This document shows, one piece after another, positions 23,401-35,947 of a DNA stretch of 64,000 nucleotides. Position 1 is the first letter of the stretch. The number at the start of each line of letters is the position of its first letter. The DNA lies in the NCBI RefSeq assembly GCF_932276165.1, contig NC_063998.1, forward strand, positions 7,948,501 to 8,012,500. Direction: 5' to 3'. The notes under the pieces were generated by a model. That model saw only the letters and a list, made by a program, of their open reading frames with translations. It was not told the origin of the DNA and made no database searches. The position numbers were made by a program, and so were the translations under genes. Source of the DNA: Plutella xylostella. Its lineage: Eukaryota; Arthropoda; Insecta; Lepidoptera; Plutellidae.

Positions 23401-25731
23401 CCCGTTGCTGGACCACTGCCTTACTGGAATGGCCACTTACTGGTAGAAATTGTTGTACGAAGCCCGAGGCAGTATTACTCTCGTATTAATTCACGATTTA
23501 AGATAACTATAAACAGAAATACGTGGGATCAGTCTTCATTGTGATATCGTGAGACTAGTAGAGTTGTTCAGTGTCCGGAGTATACTGAAATATTTCAGTT
23601 TTTGATTGGAGAATGCAGTGGCCGTATTTTAAACACGTGTTTGGGGCTGTCCTGAATTACTGGGAACGATGCCGATGTTAACACATGTAACATTTAATGA
23701 CCGTATTACTGTGTGTTTCTGCGCCTTTGATCCCCATTGCTAGTTTTACGGTATTTATTTTATCCCTATTTTATTATTTTGTAGTTCAATAAACTATAGA
23801 ATTAGATTTGATGATTAGATTACAAAAAAAAACATATTTTTCTTGCTCTCTTTCTAGGTTTCAATATATGTCTCTAACATTCTAATAATAATTCTTCACA
23901 TACATAATAGGTTGTTAAAAAGGGTCAGTATAAATAGTGAATTGAAACCGAGAAGGGAAATTCTAAACCTCTTTTATAAAACCCTGTGTATAGTTAGGTT
24001 TTTCCCGTGAGCTTCGATCTGTATCAGTGGGATTGACGATGGTAATTCCGACAAAAAATCATAGAGCTATTATTATTATGATACAAAAAATACTTTTTGA
24101 TTATGATGTATGCATGATTTATGGCACTCAAAACCAAAGTTGGATCTGAAGAACATGACAAAATCAATACCCTACTTAATTATAACGACGATTACATCAA
24201 AATATTCGTGTAGGTAGGTAAATAGTAAACTTAGATTATAGTTCGAGCTGATCCAATAGTTATGAGAAGTGATATTGGAGCTAGTAGGTAATATTTCACA
24301 ACAAGAGCTGCGTGCGTAATCCGCGATATTCGAGGAATCATTCCGGTCTTGTGTTGCACTAGTCGACCATTTTCACTTTCATTTAGCCGCTTTATAATTA
24401 TTTTGAATCGTAGAATCGTACTGTCTTTCATTGGATTTCGATCGTAATTCAATGTGGTAAGTCCAAAATATTGTGGCACCGGTTTAGCTTGGCTACCTAA
24501 GGGATAAAGTAAAGGTTTTGACAATATTATTAATACTCATGCCGCAAGCCTTACTATGTCCTCGACCTTTCTCATCCAGCGACTAAATATTTTGTAGAGA
24601 TGCTTGCCGAGTTAAATTTAGTACTATTAACTCTGTTACAAAATAAATTTTAGTAATTTTAGAAATGCAGTTTATATATGTATTATTTACATAAAAATTT
24701 TACTAATACAAAATCACAATGGACCATTGTTAACAGTACAACGTACATCATACAATAACCAAATCAAATGAAACATGGATCACTGATCCATGCATGATTA
24801 AAGATTAAATCACCGTACAGTAAACAAAACACATTCCGTAACAGATTTTGATCAGATATCTAATAACATTCTCGAGTTGTCGAACAATAAAATCGCATGC
24901 AAATCAGCCCATCCGTTTCGAAGCTACATGAAAAGAGACAGATGCATGCATACACATACAAATACACGCCTCTTTTTGTGTCGACGGTAACACCAAAACA
25001 ACATCACAGCTCGCGAAACTAGCTCGAACATATTTCGCACAAGTTTATAGACTGGCTCGGACATTCAGTTTCTCGGTAAGTATAATAATTTAGTAACAGA
25101 CAGGCAGACTGACATGATATTGTCACCACTAACCAGTTTTCGGATTAAGCAGACACCTCGTTAAGGCTTATTGCACGCGAAAAAGCTTTTCGAAAGCTCT
25201 TTTTAGTTCGTGTAAAAGAGTTGGGACTATTTAAATTAAGTCCTTAAGATAGCGCTGTACAGTCACACGCAATTCGATTAAGATCCCTTTTTACTGTAGG
25301 GTTGGTAAAATGCTTCTTCTATCAATATAAAATATGTTAAGTATAATTAAAATAAACATGAACTTTGTATAATTTTTTAATTTTACTATTGTATTTGTAT
25401 TTTAATGGGTCTTACCTGTAAATAAAGAACTTATTATTATTATTATTATTATAAGTACTTATACACTACACAACACGCTCTCTATTACGAGATTGGATTA
25501 TTACCAATTTTATAAATGAAAACAATGCATTCAAAAGTTTAAATGAGTCGCAGACCTAAGACGAAGGCTACTTATTTTGTTTTCGGAAGTTACTTGTAAG
25601 AAAGTCATACATAGTCATAATTTAACAATAAATTTAATATCAAATCAACAAAACGAAATCCCCAAGGTACCAGATACTTTACGCACTAAACAAAAACTCC
25701 AAAAAACAGCATAAGAACAGACAGATCTCAC
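20444..25731. other. 5.3 kb of intronic DNA with two small GC-richer islands
   Basis: Mostly AT-rich and featureless. About 23225-23660 is less AT-rich and contains a 33-codon plus-strand frame from ATG 23345. About 24960-25085 has a TTTATAG, an Inr-like TCAGTT and a good donor CTCG|GTAAGTA on the plus strand. Either could be an untranslated first exon or an alternative promoter, but I have no independent support. A (TTA)n tract at 25430-25450 follows CAATAAA-like sequence and may be another LINE 3' tail. A weak fragment resembling the CAGGGTGTTGCAAAAAGG family is at 23920-23990. Confidence 0.3.
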
Positions 25732-25779
25732 CAAATAAATTGCGCACGGATGGCGCCGCCGCCGCCGCCGCCGCGCCGC
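25732..25779 (-). CDS. Possible 48-nt micro-exon containing a (GCC)n run
   Basis: On the minus strand, acceptor TTTGCCTGCAG|GCGG and donor TTTATTTG|GTGAGA enclose 48 nt (a multiple of 3) of mostly GGC repeats, ending in a less repetitive segment that in one frame reads PSVRNLF. It lies inside the large intron between the exons at 39672 and 11196 and would not disturb their phase. The alternative is a plain (GCC)7 microsatellite with chance splice-like flanks, which is at least as likely. Confidence 0.2.
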
Positions 25780-26691
25780 CTGCAGGCAAACGCATAATTA
25801 TACGTCATCTTCGATTCCACTTCAATTCACCAAAGCGGTCAATAAAATTACATGTAATTTCTCAACTGACTGTGCATTCGAAACGGTTTTCACTTAAACA
25901 GCTCATGCTCGGAGTTTAAATGATTAAAATTCATGTTTTTTTAAATATTGTAAACTGAAAAACGTAGGTTTCTTACACCTTTTTGTTTTGTCATCATGAT
26001 CATCATAATCACAAACCATCACTGTTGGGACACGGCTCTCCTTCCAGTGAAGGAAGATTTTTAAATAATACGTATGTACTTTTTTATGCTTTAACACACA
26101 CACAATTACTGAGATTTTATGAATCTGTCAAATAATAATACTTATTATATCTTTCTCTAAATCCCTTTAACTATTTTTTTTGTGTGTTGCTATTCTGATT
26201 CCAATTATTATGTCATTTTTACTAGCAACGACCTTTTCAAAAAGTTTTGATTTATGCACCTGACACATAAGGTGACAACCCTAAATTTAACTTTTCAATG
26301 ATTGTTAATGGTCTTGTTTTCTCATCGACAAAGCTTACAGTAATTATTTATTAAACAAATGCAGACTTTAATGAAACGGGTTTAATATTTTAATTGTAGA
26401 AACTTGTGCAGGTTTCATATGGCCTCCTTATAAATCTTAAGATAAACAATTATTGTGATCATACGAAGTTACCTTACTTTTTTTCAAAAATGTTACTTTT
26501 ATGCATTAATGTTGTCGTTATCAGATCTAAAACATTTCCTACATAGAATTTTATCCAAAACTCGCAATTACAAAACGTTATAAAGTCTCAAACTTACTGT
26601 AAACTATTTCACAAGCTACTCTAAGCCAACTCTAAGTACACGCTCTATTACATAAAATATTATATTATACACGCACTAGCATAAATAGTCA

Positions 26692-26937
26692 TCATCATCA
26701 TCAGCCAATAATCATCCACTGCTGGACATAGGCCTCTCCCAAGGAGCGCCACAACACTCGGTCCTCGGCCTTCCTCATCCAACCACTACCCGCCACCCGC
26801 CTAAGGTCGTCAGTCCAGCGGGCAGGAGGGCGTCCCACGCTGCGTTTGCCTGTTCGTGGTCTCCACTCGAGAACTCGTCTACCCCAACGGTTATCGGTTC
26901 TTCGGCAGATATGACCAGCCCACTGCCACTTCAGCAT
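26692..26937 (-). mobile_element. RTE-type LINE, 3' end of the reverse-transcriptase frame
   Basis: The minus-strand frame reads LKWQWAGHICRRTDNRWGRR, VLEWRPRTGKRSVGRPPARW, TDDLRRVAGSGWMRKAEDRV, LWRSLGEAYVQQW and stops. This is the characteristic C-terminus of the endonuclease/reverse-transcriptase protein of RTE-type elements in Lepidoptera (family assignment from memory). The 3' end is a (CATCAT)n tail at 26692-26703 on the plus strand. The element is 5'-truncated: neither the endonuclease nor the RT core is present. Confidence 0.85.
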
Positions 26938-27117
26938 AAATAGTCATTCAGAAGCTTTTAAGATATTTAAAAATACTATTCGCATAGATTTTATTTTACT
27001 GATAGACTCCTAAGACAATTTTCCTATAGTGCAACGTTTGTGGAACCTAGCTGACTACCTAAATATTTTTCTCCCTCATATCTAACACAAATAAATAAGC
27101 TGATAGATAGTAAATCA

Positions 27118-27197
27118 GTGGGTCATTCCGAACAACGGCAGCTTCTTCAACTTTTGGAATATTTAATAATTGTTGAAACCGCTTTTGCAACACCCTG
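27118..27197. mobile_element. Half of a CAGGGTGTTGCAAAAAGG-family element
   Basis: GGGTCATTCCGAACAAC leads to TTTTGCAACACCCTG followed by TA. Only the right end is recognisable. Confidence 0.55.
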
Positions 27198-27818
27198 TAT
27201 GTATAAATTGAAGTCTGCAAAATTGACTCAGTAATATGGACACACGCATCAGCGATAACCACACGTAATAAATCTCTCATTGACACGTCATATATTTCTA
27301 CTACCATTTCGTGCGTTCACAAGTTGAATAAATTGCAGATAATCCTAATATGAAATATCAAAAGAAATTCCTTCCATTTTGTTCAGTCTAGTCCGCGTCA
27401 AGTTGGTATTGCCATAGAAGTTCTTGCGGTTCCGTAGACACCAATATAATATTTGTTATGTTCTTGGGTGGTCAATAAACACCATACGGTAATTTCCACT
27501 GTATGAAAATCAAAATTACAGAATTTACAGAATTGAACACTTACATAATGCTGATCGATGGGACTCCACTGTCTCAGAGATGGATGATACTACACACCAA
27601 TTAAAACACTCTTGTATATGCCTACTAACACTAGATGTAAGAACATTGTATTACTTACTAATATGGACTACTTGTCTGATAATAAATAAATATTATTATT
27701 ATTATTACTTTTATTATGTTATTTTTTCTCAATAAATCACTGTTAAATATCTTTGACCCAGTTACATTTGAGTCGCATCAGATGTAAGTTTCCTTTATAT
27801 CTCGTTTCCTCAATTTTC

Positions 27819-27858
27819 CATTTATAGACCAAGATAGTTTTCCCTTGGTCTATAAATG
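27819..27858. repeat. Perfect 15-bp hairpin
   Basis: CATTTATAGACCAAG pairs with CTTGGTCTATAAATG across a 10-nt loop. It could be a tiny palindromic insertion, a regulatory hairpin or chance. The stem is shorter than a normal microRNA precursor stem. Confidence 0.6.
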
Positions 27859-28130
27859 TATTATTGTACGGAATGTATTGGTTAATTATCCCCGTCCACG
27901 GAACCCTAAGTCATTTTTCAACTTCGGTTCTTGTTCTAAGCTAAAAGGGCATTGGCTGCTGATAAAATCACAGAGCATGAATAAAATATCTCGTGCGCAG
28001 ACTAACAGCGAGTTTCTCACCTGTTATCTGTGTGTGACAAACTACTGCTGGCGGGGAACTGAAATTGATTTACGGATACCTAGACTTGGCTCACTGGGAG
28101 ACATATTTCCGACATAGAAGTCTGTTTTTT

Positions 28131-28213
28131 GTTCATCAACAGTCGATTATCAACGGCGATTAAGTTACCTATCGTTCTATTGGCGATGACGAGACGATCG
28201 ACTGTTGATGAAC
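28131..28213. repeat. 17-bp inverted repeat, 49-nt spacer
   Basis: GTTCATCAACAGTCGAT and ATCGACTGTTGATGAAC are exact complements. The total of 83 nt is in the size range of a short MITE or a hairpin RNA precursor. I see no TA flank and no family member elsewhere in the window. Confidence 0.6.
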
Positions 28214-28351
28214 CGTTCAGAATCTGTCAATTAAAAAACAGTCATTACACTCGAGAAATTGATATTTATATAGCAATCATACTTGCAAGTAGAAAACTAA
28301 TATCTTATTATTTGTATGAATTAAGAGTAATACCTACTGCCAGAGATACGT

Positions 28352-28425
28352 CACACTCACGAGCAATGAAAAAAATTCAGTGACAGCACCAATTTACTCC
28401 TAAACGGAAATAGCTAACTTAATAT
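28352..28425. mobile_element. Fragment of the CACTCACGGGCAATG family
   Basis: CACTCACGAGCAATGAAAAA, then CCTAAACGGAAATAGCTAAC, match one end and the adjacent interior. The other end is lost. Confidence 0.55.
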
Positions 28426-28467
28426 ATTATATTATTATGTATGTATCCGATATACTTCATAATGGTA

Positions 28468-28548
28468 CAGTAAGGGGCAGAAAAACCTGACCCCTCTCAG
28501 AAGCATTGTTACTATGGTAGGGGGATCAGGTTTCTCTGCACTTGACCG
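28468..28548. mobile_element. 81-bp inverted-repeat element, TA-flanked
   Basis: The left arm GCAGAAAAACCTGACCCC pairs with the right arm GGGGATCAGGTTTCTCTGC. Terminal CAGT.../...ACCG is flanked by TA at 28466-28467 and 28549-28550. This is a minimal MITE. Confidence 0.75.
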
Positions 28549-29350
28549 TACTACATATTTGTTCTCTGATAGCGCCTACCACAGTGTTATAAGCCATATT
28601 ATACAAACGATTCTGCGAGGCTATACGTATTACTTCAGGAGCTTTCATGATGATCATAATAATATTTGCCTCGCAAACAATAAAGTTATGACGTGACATT
28701 TTTAAACTAAAACGAGTATTTGGACCAAACGTATATTTTTATTATTTAAAATTATAGGTATATAATATTTCTTATTAATAACTTGGGAAGGCTTTTCTCC
28801 ACCCAGCATGGACCAGTGCAGCGAAAATAATGCTTTGATAATGATCCTCTGTTTTTGAAGTAAAATACAACGGGATGCCGGAATTAAATCACTTTAAAGA
28901 GATGCGAAGCTCGAGGGCAAATTGAGTAGGTGTTTTTTGTCTATGATAATGAATAGATCTCTTAGTACTGCAATAGTTCCTAGAGGTCCTAGAATAGTAC
29001 TTCCAAATCCTTACGTGATGCATGATGATCCCTTTGGCTGATGAATAGTAGAATCAAGAATCTGTCATTGATCTTTAGTGTGTGACCTCGCATTTGTGTA
29101 TTACAATTATTAATTCCCATGCATAAACCCGTAGTATTTCGTCTGCTCTTTCAATCATAAACCGTCGTTTATGGGTCGCTAAAGAAAGAGTCAGCTGTAT
29201 TTCTGCTTGAAGATTTGTTTACAATCTGTGCACGTGTGAGGGAGATCGCGATATGTTTGACGGCGTGCCGCGTGCGAGGTCGCTGCGTGCGTCAGAATCT
29301 GCGACAGGCGTGGGGTTCTTTGTTTGAAAAGGGCCTTATGTGTACAGTCC
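28549..29350. other. Non-coding stretch, nothing recognised
   Basis: Partly CpG-rich near 29220-29320, but with no exon or family that I can support. Confidence 0.35.
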
Positions 29351-29487
29351 CAGGGAGGTTACTCTATACTGACGAAAAACGAACGAACGAGAAATGTCGT
29401 GCAATCGGCACGTTAAATAGAACGAATCGTGGCTCGGCGCAGCATCGCTCTGAAACTTAGTTTTTCGAAATATAGTGTGACCCCCAG
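29351..29487. mobile_element. Inverted-repeat element, GGGGTCACTCTATA family
   Basis: Left GGTTACTCTATACTGACG and right TATAGTGTGACCCCC, with the core GTCGTGCAATCGGCACG and GAAACTTAGTTTTTCG. The longest minus-strand frame here is an artefact of this element. Confidence 0.75.
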
Positions 29488-32140
29488 CTTCATAAGTATA
29501 GCGGTGGTAGCTATACACTGTAGTACCTTGGCAAACTCACAAACCACCTAGCGTTTTTGTTAGCCATCTAGAACCGCTTTTTATTTGAGAGGGGTAAGAA
29601 ATAAGAGTGTTCGTAGCCTAGTTTCATCAAAATCAGTTCAACAGTTTAATTTCCACCTAGGCTAGTTACTTGTTAAAGCTTGATTAGTTTAGGAGGAATG
29701 TTTGATGCTATTTGGTTCGAGGTAAGTATATTATTCATATACACATAATATGTAGGTAGGTCATTAACAAATTCCAATAGGCATTTTGTATTTTATGATG
29801 GCGAAGTATCTATTAAAATAATCAAACACTTGGTTATTTTATAATAATTATCAACAATTTAATAAAATTCACAAAATACAAATTTAATTTTTAAGGTACC
29901 TTATTGTAACGTAAGATTATCTAATTCATTTAACTAAGATCGATTCGCATAGCAGTATTCATGATAATTAAATAAAATTAATAACAATAAAATAGGGAAA
30001 TTTTCAGGAATGTTTTAAATCCTAAATCTATCCATGTACATATATATTATTTAAAATATATCGTTTATGTACGCGTACATAGGCTGTACTCTGTTACCGT
30101 TTAAAATTTTGCAAATACGTAGTCTTTTCATTTTATGTTTAATTTTGGCAAGAAAAGCTCCCCGATTCAATGTCATAGAATTTGTAAAATATTTTACTTA
30201 AAATTATAAATTGAGATTCAGTTCTCTTAAATTTGCACCAGATATGTGGTGACACAAAGGCTATTAAATTGTTTTTCCTTATGATTTTTTTTTCTGGTCG
30301 TATCACTGGAGCCCAAGTCCAAATTATATGATACATTTTTCTATTTTGTTTCTGATATGAACAAGTTATTAACCATTTTATTGAATGGATTAGGCAAACA
30401 GTATATAAATATTATATTCTCTGAAACATAACTATTTCTTAACATGAATCGGGGGGTATTTTGGCTTTAACATCCTTAGATAAAACATACTGTAATTATC
30501 ATAAAATAATTTAACTTAACCAGTTTTTGAAACATAATTTTGGCAAATAAACCTACCTATTAATATTGGTTTATAACTATGTACTTACTCTACTCTTTGA
30601 GAGTTAGGAATAATTATAGTTTTTATTCGAAAACAACGAGGCATACATTATTTACATATTTTTAATTAAAATGGTGATATGTTTTATTCTTTCAATTCAA
30701 GGTTAGTTAGGGTTTTCTACTTCTACAAATAATACTTTACGGTAAGTGATTAATCAAGTAAACAATAATTTACATTAACAATGTAGGAATAATACAAAAT
30801 CAACCTATTAGGTAGATCCTAAAATACTTTAAAAGTACCTCATAACATACGAGTAATAATTAAATATTTACAGTTATTGATGTCAATGTAATTACAAAAT
30901 CATTCACAAAATTTTAAATATCCAATCAATATAAAATAGTGACAAATTATACCTAATAATCTTGAGAAAGCGGCTCGTAGTTATTAGAATCATCACATTT
31001 AAAACAAAACTTGCTTCTGTCTGATAGGAAAAGAAAACTGAATTTTATTGATTTTATGATATCCTTATCGATTTTACAACTGGCAACACCAATCCAAGCT
31101 AAAAGGAAAATGGCGCTGGAAAACTGTCATTCATTAGAATCATTAGCGTAAGTTTGAATTTCGAAACACGCAGCAAAGTCCGTTGCAGTAGTGATGTGTC
31201 GCTCGCAGATCGCTCAGGACTCAACCCCTCAATCGGCATTTATGATCTGTAACAAGTAATTTTACTATTTTAATCTCTTTTTTTAATGCTACCACACGCC
31301 ACGGCAGGGATTTAATGAATCCTGAGCGATCTTATTTGAAAAGAAAAACCAAAGACAAAATTTAATGGTCGTCATATTTTTTTATTGCGAATATCTTTGG
31401 GGGTAAACTGCAATGCATCGACATCAGCTTGATCTAAATAGTAAAAAAAAATAGTGTACACATTTAATTTTATAAATTAAGCCTAATTAAGTAGGTGTAT
31501 AATCAAATTTAATCGCCAACAAAAGTCCACTGTAGAACAAATTGCCTCCCAAGGATCGCCCAGCTCTCTGTCGGCTATAGCCTTTAATTTCCTTTTTTAT
31601 TCTTCTAAAAAACATTACTTTTTAGCTGAATCTGGTTCAGGGAGTCCGGTAGGCATAGGCAGGTTGCGAGTAGTGTGACTTTGACAAAATTTCACCCTGT
31701 GAATTTAGCTCGATGATGATGATGATGATGTCGTGGTTCCACAATTTAGGTACAGCAAGTTGGTACATCATAATTATTATAGGCAGGCAGTAGGTTGTCT
31801 ACACAGCTTCAACTTCAAGCGATTTGACACTTGGTTAATATACAAGTGTGGGCTTTTAAAGGGGTGTCACATTTTTTTATCATTATTCTGAATAGTGTTA
31901 TTTATAAAAATACATATAAGTTATGTTTTCGTATTATTATAGTTATATAGTATTTATTTCATAAAGGAATTTCCGCGATAAAAATGTTATGTACTCTCAC
32001 CATGGTCTTATCTAACTACAGGTATATGCTGTAATACTTTGCAAACCTTTTCATTTTTAACTAAGCATTTTTTTTTATATTTATCTGCCAGCCCGTGTTG
32101 GATGACAATTTAGTGACGTCAATGAACGGTGGGTGCTACA
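29488..32140. other. 2.6 kb AT-rich intronic DNA
   Basis: No gene recognised. A 13-bp inverted repeat (31207-31219 AGATCGCTCAGGA; 31320-31332) may mark a small degenerate element. A (GAT)n run lies at about 31711-31730, next to a weak RTE-like 3' end (31530-31735). Confidence 0.35.
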
Positions 32141-32275
32141 GAAGGGCTACTCTATACTGACGAAAAACTAACGAAACTGTCGTGCAATCGGCACGTTTAA
32201 TACAACGAGATAGAGTCGTGGCTCTCGCAGCAACGCTCCGAAACTTAGTTTTTCGTCATATAGAGTAACCCCCCA
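32141..32275. mobile_element. Inverted-repeat element, GGGGTCACTCTATA family, abutting a LINE
   Basis: Left GGGCTACTCTATACTGACG, right CATATAGAGTAACCCCCC, with the full family core in between. It ends within 1-2 bp of the first base of the LINE frame that follows. Confidence 0.8.
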
Positions 32276-32276
32276 G

Positions 32277-33827
32277 AACATTAATATTAAAAAAATTATT
32301 AAAAACATAAAATCACACAAATCACCTGGCCAAGACAATATTCGACCATGCGACATAATAAACTTAGGAGATAAAATTATCTCAGCTATAACAAGATTAA
32401 TTAATAAAAGTATTACAACCGGAATATACCCAAACGACCTAAAACAAGGTATTGTTAGACCAATCCATAAAAAAGGTTCATATGACTCATATGGCAACTA
32501 TAGACCAATAACGATTCTACCAATACTAGATAATATATTTGAAAAATACATTGCGGGACTTATGCACTCGTACTACGAACATAATAATGTATTAACAGAG
32601 ACACAATTCGGTTTCAGGCCCAATAAAAGTTCTACATTGCTACTATCGCAATTTACGGATGAAATTAATGCCAATTTAGATAAAAAAAAGCATGTTGTCA
32701 TGGTATTTATCGACTATAGTAAGGCATTTGACACACTGAGACACGATTACCTACTGGATAAATTGGATGGCACAGGAATCAGAGGACCACTGCTAAATTG
32801 GTGCAAGGACTATCTCAAAAATCGCAGTTATCGAGTGAAAATTGATGATGCATATAGTAACGTTGTAAATACCAATATAGGCACTGCACAAGGTTCGGTG
32901 TTGGGCCCTCTACATTATTTAGTATACGTCAATGAGGTAGCTAAAATAGTCAAACACACATCACTGTATCAATATGCGGATGACACTTGCCTTGTTGCAG
33001 CCGATAGGAACTTTTCTAGGGCGATGGAAAGGCTACAAAAGGACTTCACAGCTATATGTAAATGGTCACACGATGCAGGACTGGTACTTAATGCTCAAAA
33101 AACATTGGCAATGCACATCAGATCCAGTCATAACGCTTGTGATCAGTCTATGAAATTGATTGCCCATAGCCATAGTTGTATGCATGACAACAATCATAAA
33201 TGTACCAACTGCGATGTAATACAGCAGGTGGACACTGCAAAGTATCTTGGGGTCACAATAGATCACAGATTTAATTGGGGTCCACACATTGTAAATGTCT
33301 GTGACAAGCTTCGAGCGATCATGTCGAAACTATATATAATTAAAAATAAAGTTCCCTTCAGGATTCTTCTCAACCTATATACGGCACTTGCAGAATCTAC
33401 TATCTTCTACGGCATAACTAGTTATGGCAGAACCTTCAAAACTTACTTAGAAAAAATTTATAACATCCAACTGCGGCTCCTAAAGACCATTGTGCCAAAA
33501 AAAGTTAAATTCCAAAATCGAGAAAATATTCAAGAACTTTTCAAATATTGCAAAATTATGCCTGTCTATAACAAGTTAGAATATGCTCTGCTGGTAGAAC
33601 AACACAACCGGACTGACTGGCAGCCGGTACAACATAAAATACAAACTAGACAAATTACTAATAAAAAATTACGTACTTATCAAGCCAACAACTTCTACGG
33701 ACGAAGAACAATAAGATATATAATTCCTCGATTACTTAATAACCTACCAAATTCCTTAAAAGACAACATGAATAAAAATAATATAAAATATAAACTAAAA
33801 GAACATTATTTACACTTAGCAAACTAA
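32277..33827 (+). mobile_element. Non-LTR retrotransposon reverse transcriptase, 5'-truncated, open frame intact
   Basis: The frame is open for 517 codons from 32277 to the stop at 33825-33827; the first ATG is at 32562. The order of RT motifs is canonical. KSPGQDNI and GNYRPITILPILDNIFEKY are followed by TQFGFRPNKSS, then FIDYSKAFDTLRHDYLLDKL (motif A Asp), GTAQGSVLGPL (motif B), YADDTCLVAA (motif C, codons at 32973-32987) and LGVTIDHRFNW. A connection/thumb region continues to the end. The catalytic Asp residues are all present. Missing are the endonuclease domain, ORF1 and the first part of RT, so this copy cannot move by itself. The clade is probably CR1/Jockey-like. A (TAA)n tract follows at 33840-33872, and an A-rich tail ends near 34427. 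The lack of any stop suggests a fairly recent insertion. Confidence 0.92.
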
Positions 33828-34427
33828 AAAAATAAATAAATAATTATAATAATAATAATAATAATAATAAAAAACAACACATATGGTATACATATCTATT
33901 TACACTATCTATTTACACCGCTTATAGTTAGTAAATAACATACCTACTTGCCACGTAATATAAGAACATTATATACATTTAATAACTCATTACTTATACA
34001 TATTTATATTGTTTATATTATATTATCACTGCTCATATCATACTACTGATCCTAGAACACCATGTACACCGGTAATTATCTGAGCGAGACGGAAGATCGC
34101 ACCTGGTCACTGCTGATAACGAAACTGGTTCGTCGCTTCTGCATGCGAGTCGTGCGAGCGGCCAAATACCTGAGCCGTGGATTGTAATTGTAATATGTGT
34201 GTTGGGTGGTTAGGCGAATTACCGTATAAGTAATAATATAGGATACAATAATCTACCTAACTGTACTTGTACTACGTAAATTAATGTATAAACTTAAGAT
34301 ATACTTAAATTAATTTCAATTACAGATTCAAGTGTCAAGACAAACCTATCTGGTTTAATGGCACTTTATATAGCTAATCAATAAATGTATTTTATTATAA
34401 ATAAATAAAAATAAAAAAAAAAACATT
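33828..34427 (+). mobile_element. Probable 3' untranslated region and A-rich tail of the LINE
   Basis: (TAA)n at 33840-33872, then about 500 bp without frames, ending in AATAAATG and a run AATAAAAATAAAAAAAAAAA at 34405-34425. Whether the element ends at the first tract or at the second tail cannot be settled here. Confidence 0.4.
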
Positions 34428-35725
34428 AAAAAAACTATCAATTTACTATCAACGGAAGTCGCGAGTGCGAGCGCCATAACCGGCAATTGTTCACACTCTG
34501 TTTACATGACATTTCGTCGTCATATGACTACCTACTAATCATTATGATGTACCTACTTTCTGTACCTAAATTAACCAAAATATGCGTTGGCGATGAAGTT
34601 TCACAAGCGGCTAACGAAAACATAGATTTTTTATGAACAATTTAATTTCCTTGTGAAAAGTAAACAAAGCTTCTGGGAAAGCTAGAAATATTATTTATGA
34701 TTTTCGTTCTGAATTTAGTTATAACTTATCTTTTTCTAAACTGCTCCTTTTCCCGAAGGTTTCAATTCTATCGATAAATTGTATTCTCATGGAAAATTGC
34801 AGAGAACTTCATTTAATAGTGAGTATTTTTTATCTTTCCGTCAGCTATCTCACAACTACGCAGTAAATTCTGAACACAAGTAGGGCTGCCACTTCCACAT
34901 TATATTTAAAATGTTACATAGTAGCAATAGCAACCCTATTTAGTTATTTTTGTTTATTACTTTGAATTTGTCGAAAGTATGTTTTCATTTCTATGTAATT
35001 TTAGTTTATGTTAATTATGAGAACTATACCCTTTTTTTACACAATTACACATACACTACCTAAGGTAGAATAGTACGGTCTACCTGTCGATTTCTGTTAC
35101 AAAATTAACAATACTTTCAATCATTCCCGTATTAAATTATATCACAATTTTGAAATTAATTTGGTAGCGGCTATAGTTTATAGAGGTGTAATGTTTTTTT
35201 TTTTAATGTAAGTCTACAAAACATAAAATTGGCAACCCTAAGCATAGACTAGTTTTATCTAACTCGTTGAAACGTCAGGTTTTGCGCCTTTTCAGTCGAT
35301 AATTAATTAGACGTTTTTTTCTGATCTATTGTTGGTGTTATTAACGTCATTTAGCGATTTATTTCTATATGCGAAGAAACCTTCTCTATCTGTAAATAAA
35401 CTAAAGATGTCATTTATTCATATCAATGCATTTATGAAGAACCCATAATTCGTCAATTATTTTTTGTATTAATTTATTTATTTTATTTTATTTATTCTTC
35501 TAATGAAAAGTTACAGTTTATGGAAAGATGCTAAAAGTATGTAGTTGAAAGCCAATTACAAGTTTTCACTTAATAAAAAGTGTATATATTTGTATTGGTA
35601 GGTACATCCCAGAAATCATAAGTTTGTAATTCACTCATGCTCGAGATAAATATAATGACATAGATAGGCTATATTCACAAAAAAAACTTTTAAGCTTGCG
35701 GGATAAGCTAGTAAAATTTAACCAA
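34428..35725. other. AT-rich intronic stretch, nothing recognised
   Basis: No exon, repeat family or splice pair that I can support. Confidence 0.45.
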
Positions 35726-35790
35726 ATCGGGAATCGAATCCAAGAACTTCGTACAAAAGTCAGCGTTACTAATCACTGCAATAGCTCAGA
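35726..35790 (-). mobile_element. SINE head fragment (tRNA-related)
   Basis: The complement of a B-box-like GATTCGATTCCCGAT, with GTAACGCTGACTTTTG and GCAGTGATTAG, is a degenerate tRNA-like head related to the SINE at 6353-6607. Confidence 0.5.
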
Positions 35791-35805
35791 GGTATACTAA
35801 ACTAG

Positions 35806-35855
35806 ATCGCATCCAGTGGCGTGTTTTGGGAGAGGCCTACGTCCAGCAGTGGACG
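35806..35855 (+). mobile_element. RTE-type LINE 3' stub (plus orientation)
   Basis: GGGAGAGGCCTACGTCCAGC then AGTGGACG corresponds to the LGEAYVQQW end of the RTE frame. About 50 bp remain. Confidence 0.6.
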
Positions 35856-35947
35856 CCATATACACTACTAAATACGGCATAAAATCCGTAACACCCACCA
35901 GATTGCACCCAACGCTTGAACCAAAGATTGATGAATGCAACATGAAC

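Larger units (their letters stand above)
27198..28350. other. Intronic stretch with two short perfect hairpins
   Basis: No gene. It contains a 15-bp inverted repeat with a 10-nt loop (27819-27833/27844-27858), a 17-bp inverted repeat spaced 49 nt (28131-28147/28197-28213), and a probable LINE tail of (TTA)n at about 27690-27705 after AATAAATAAAT. Confidence 0.45.
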
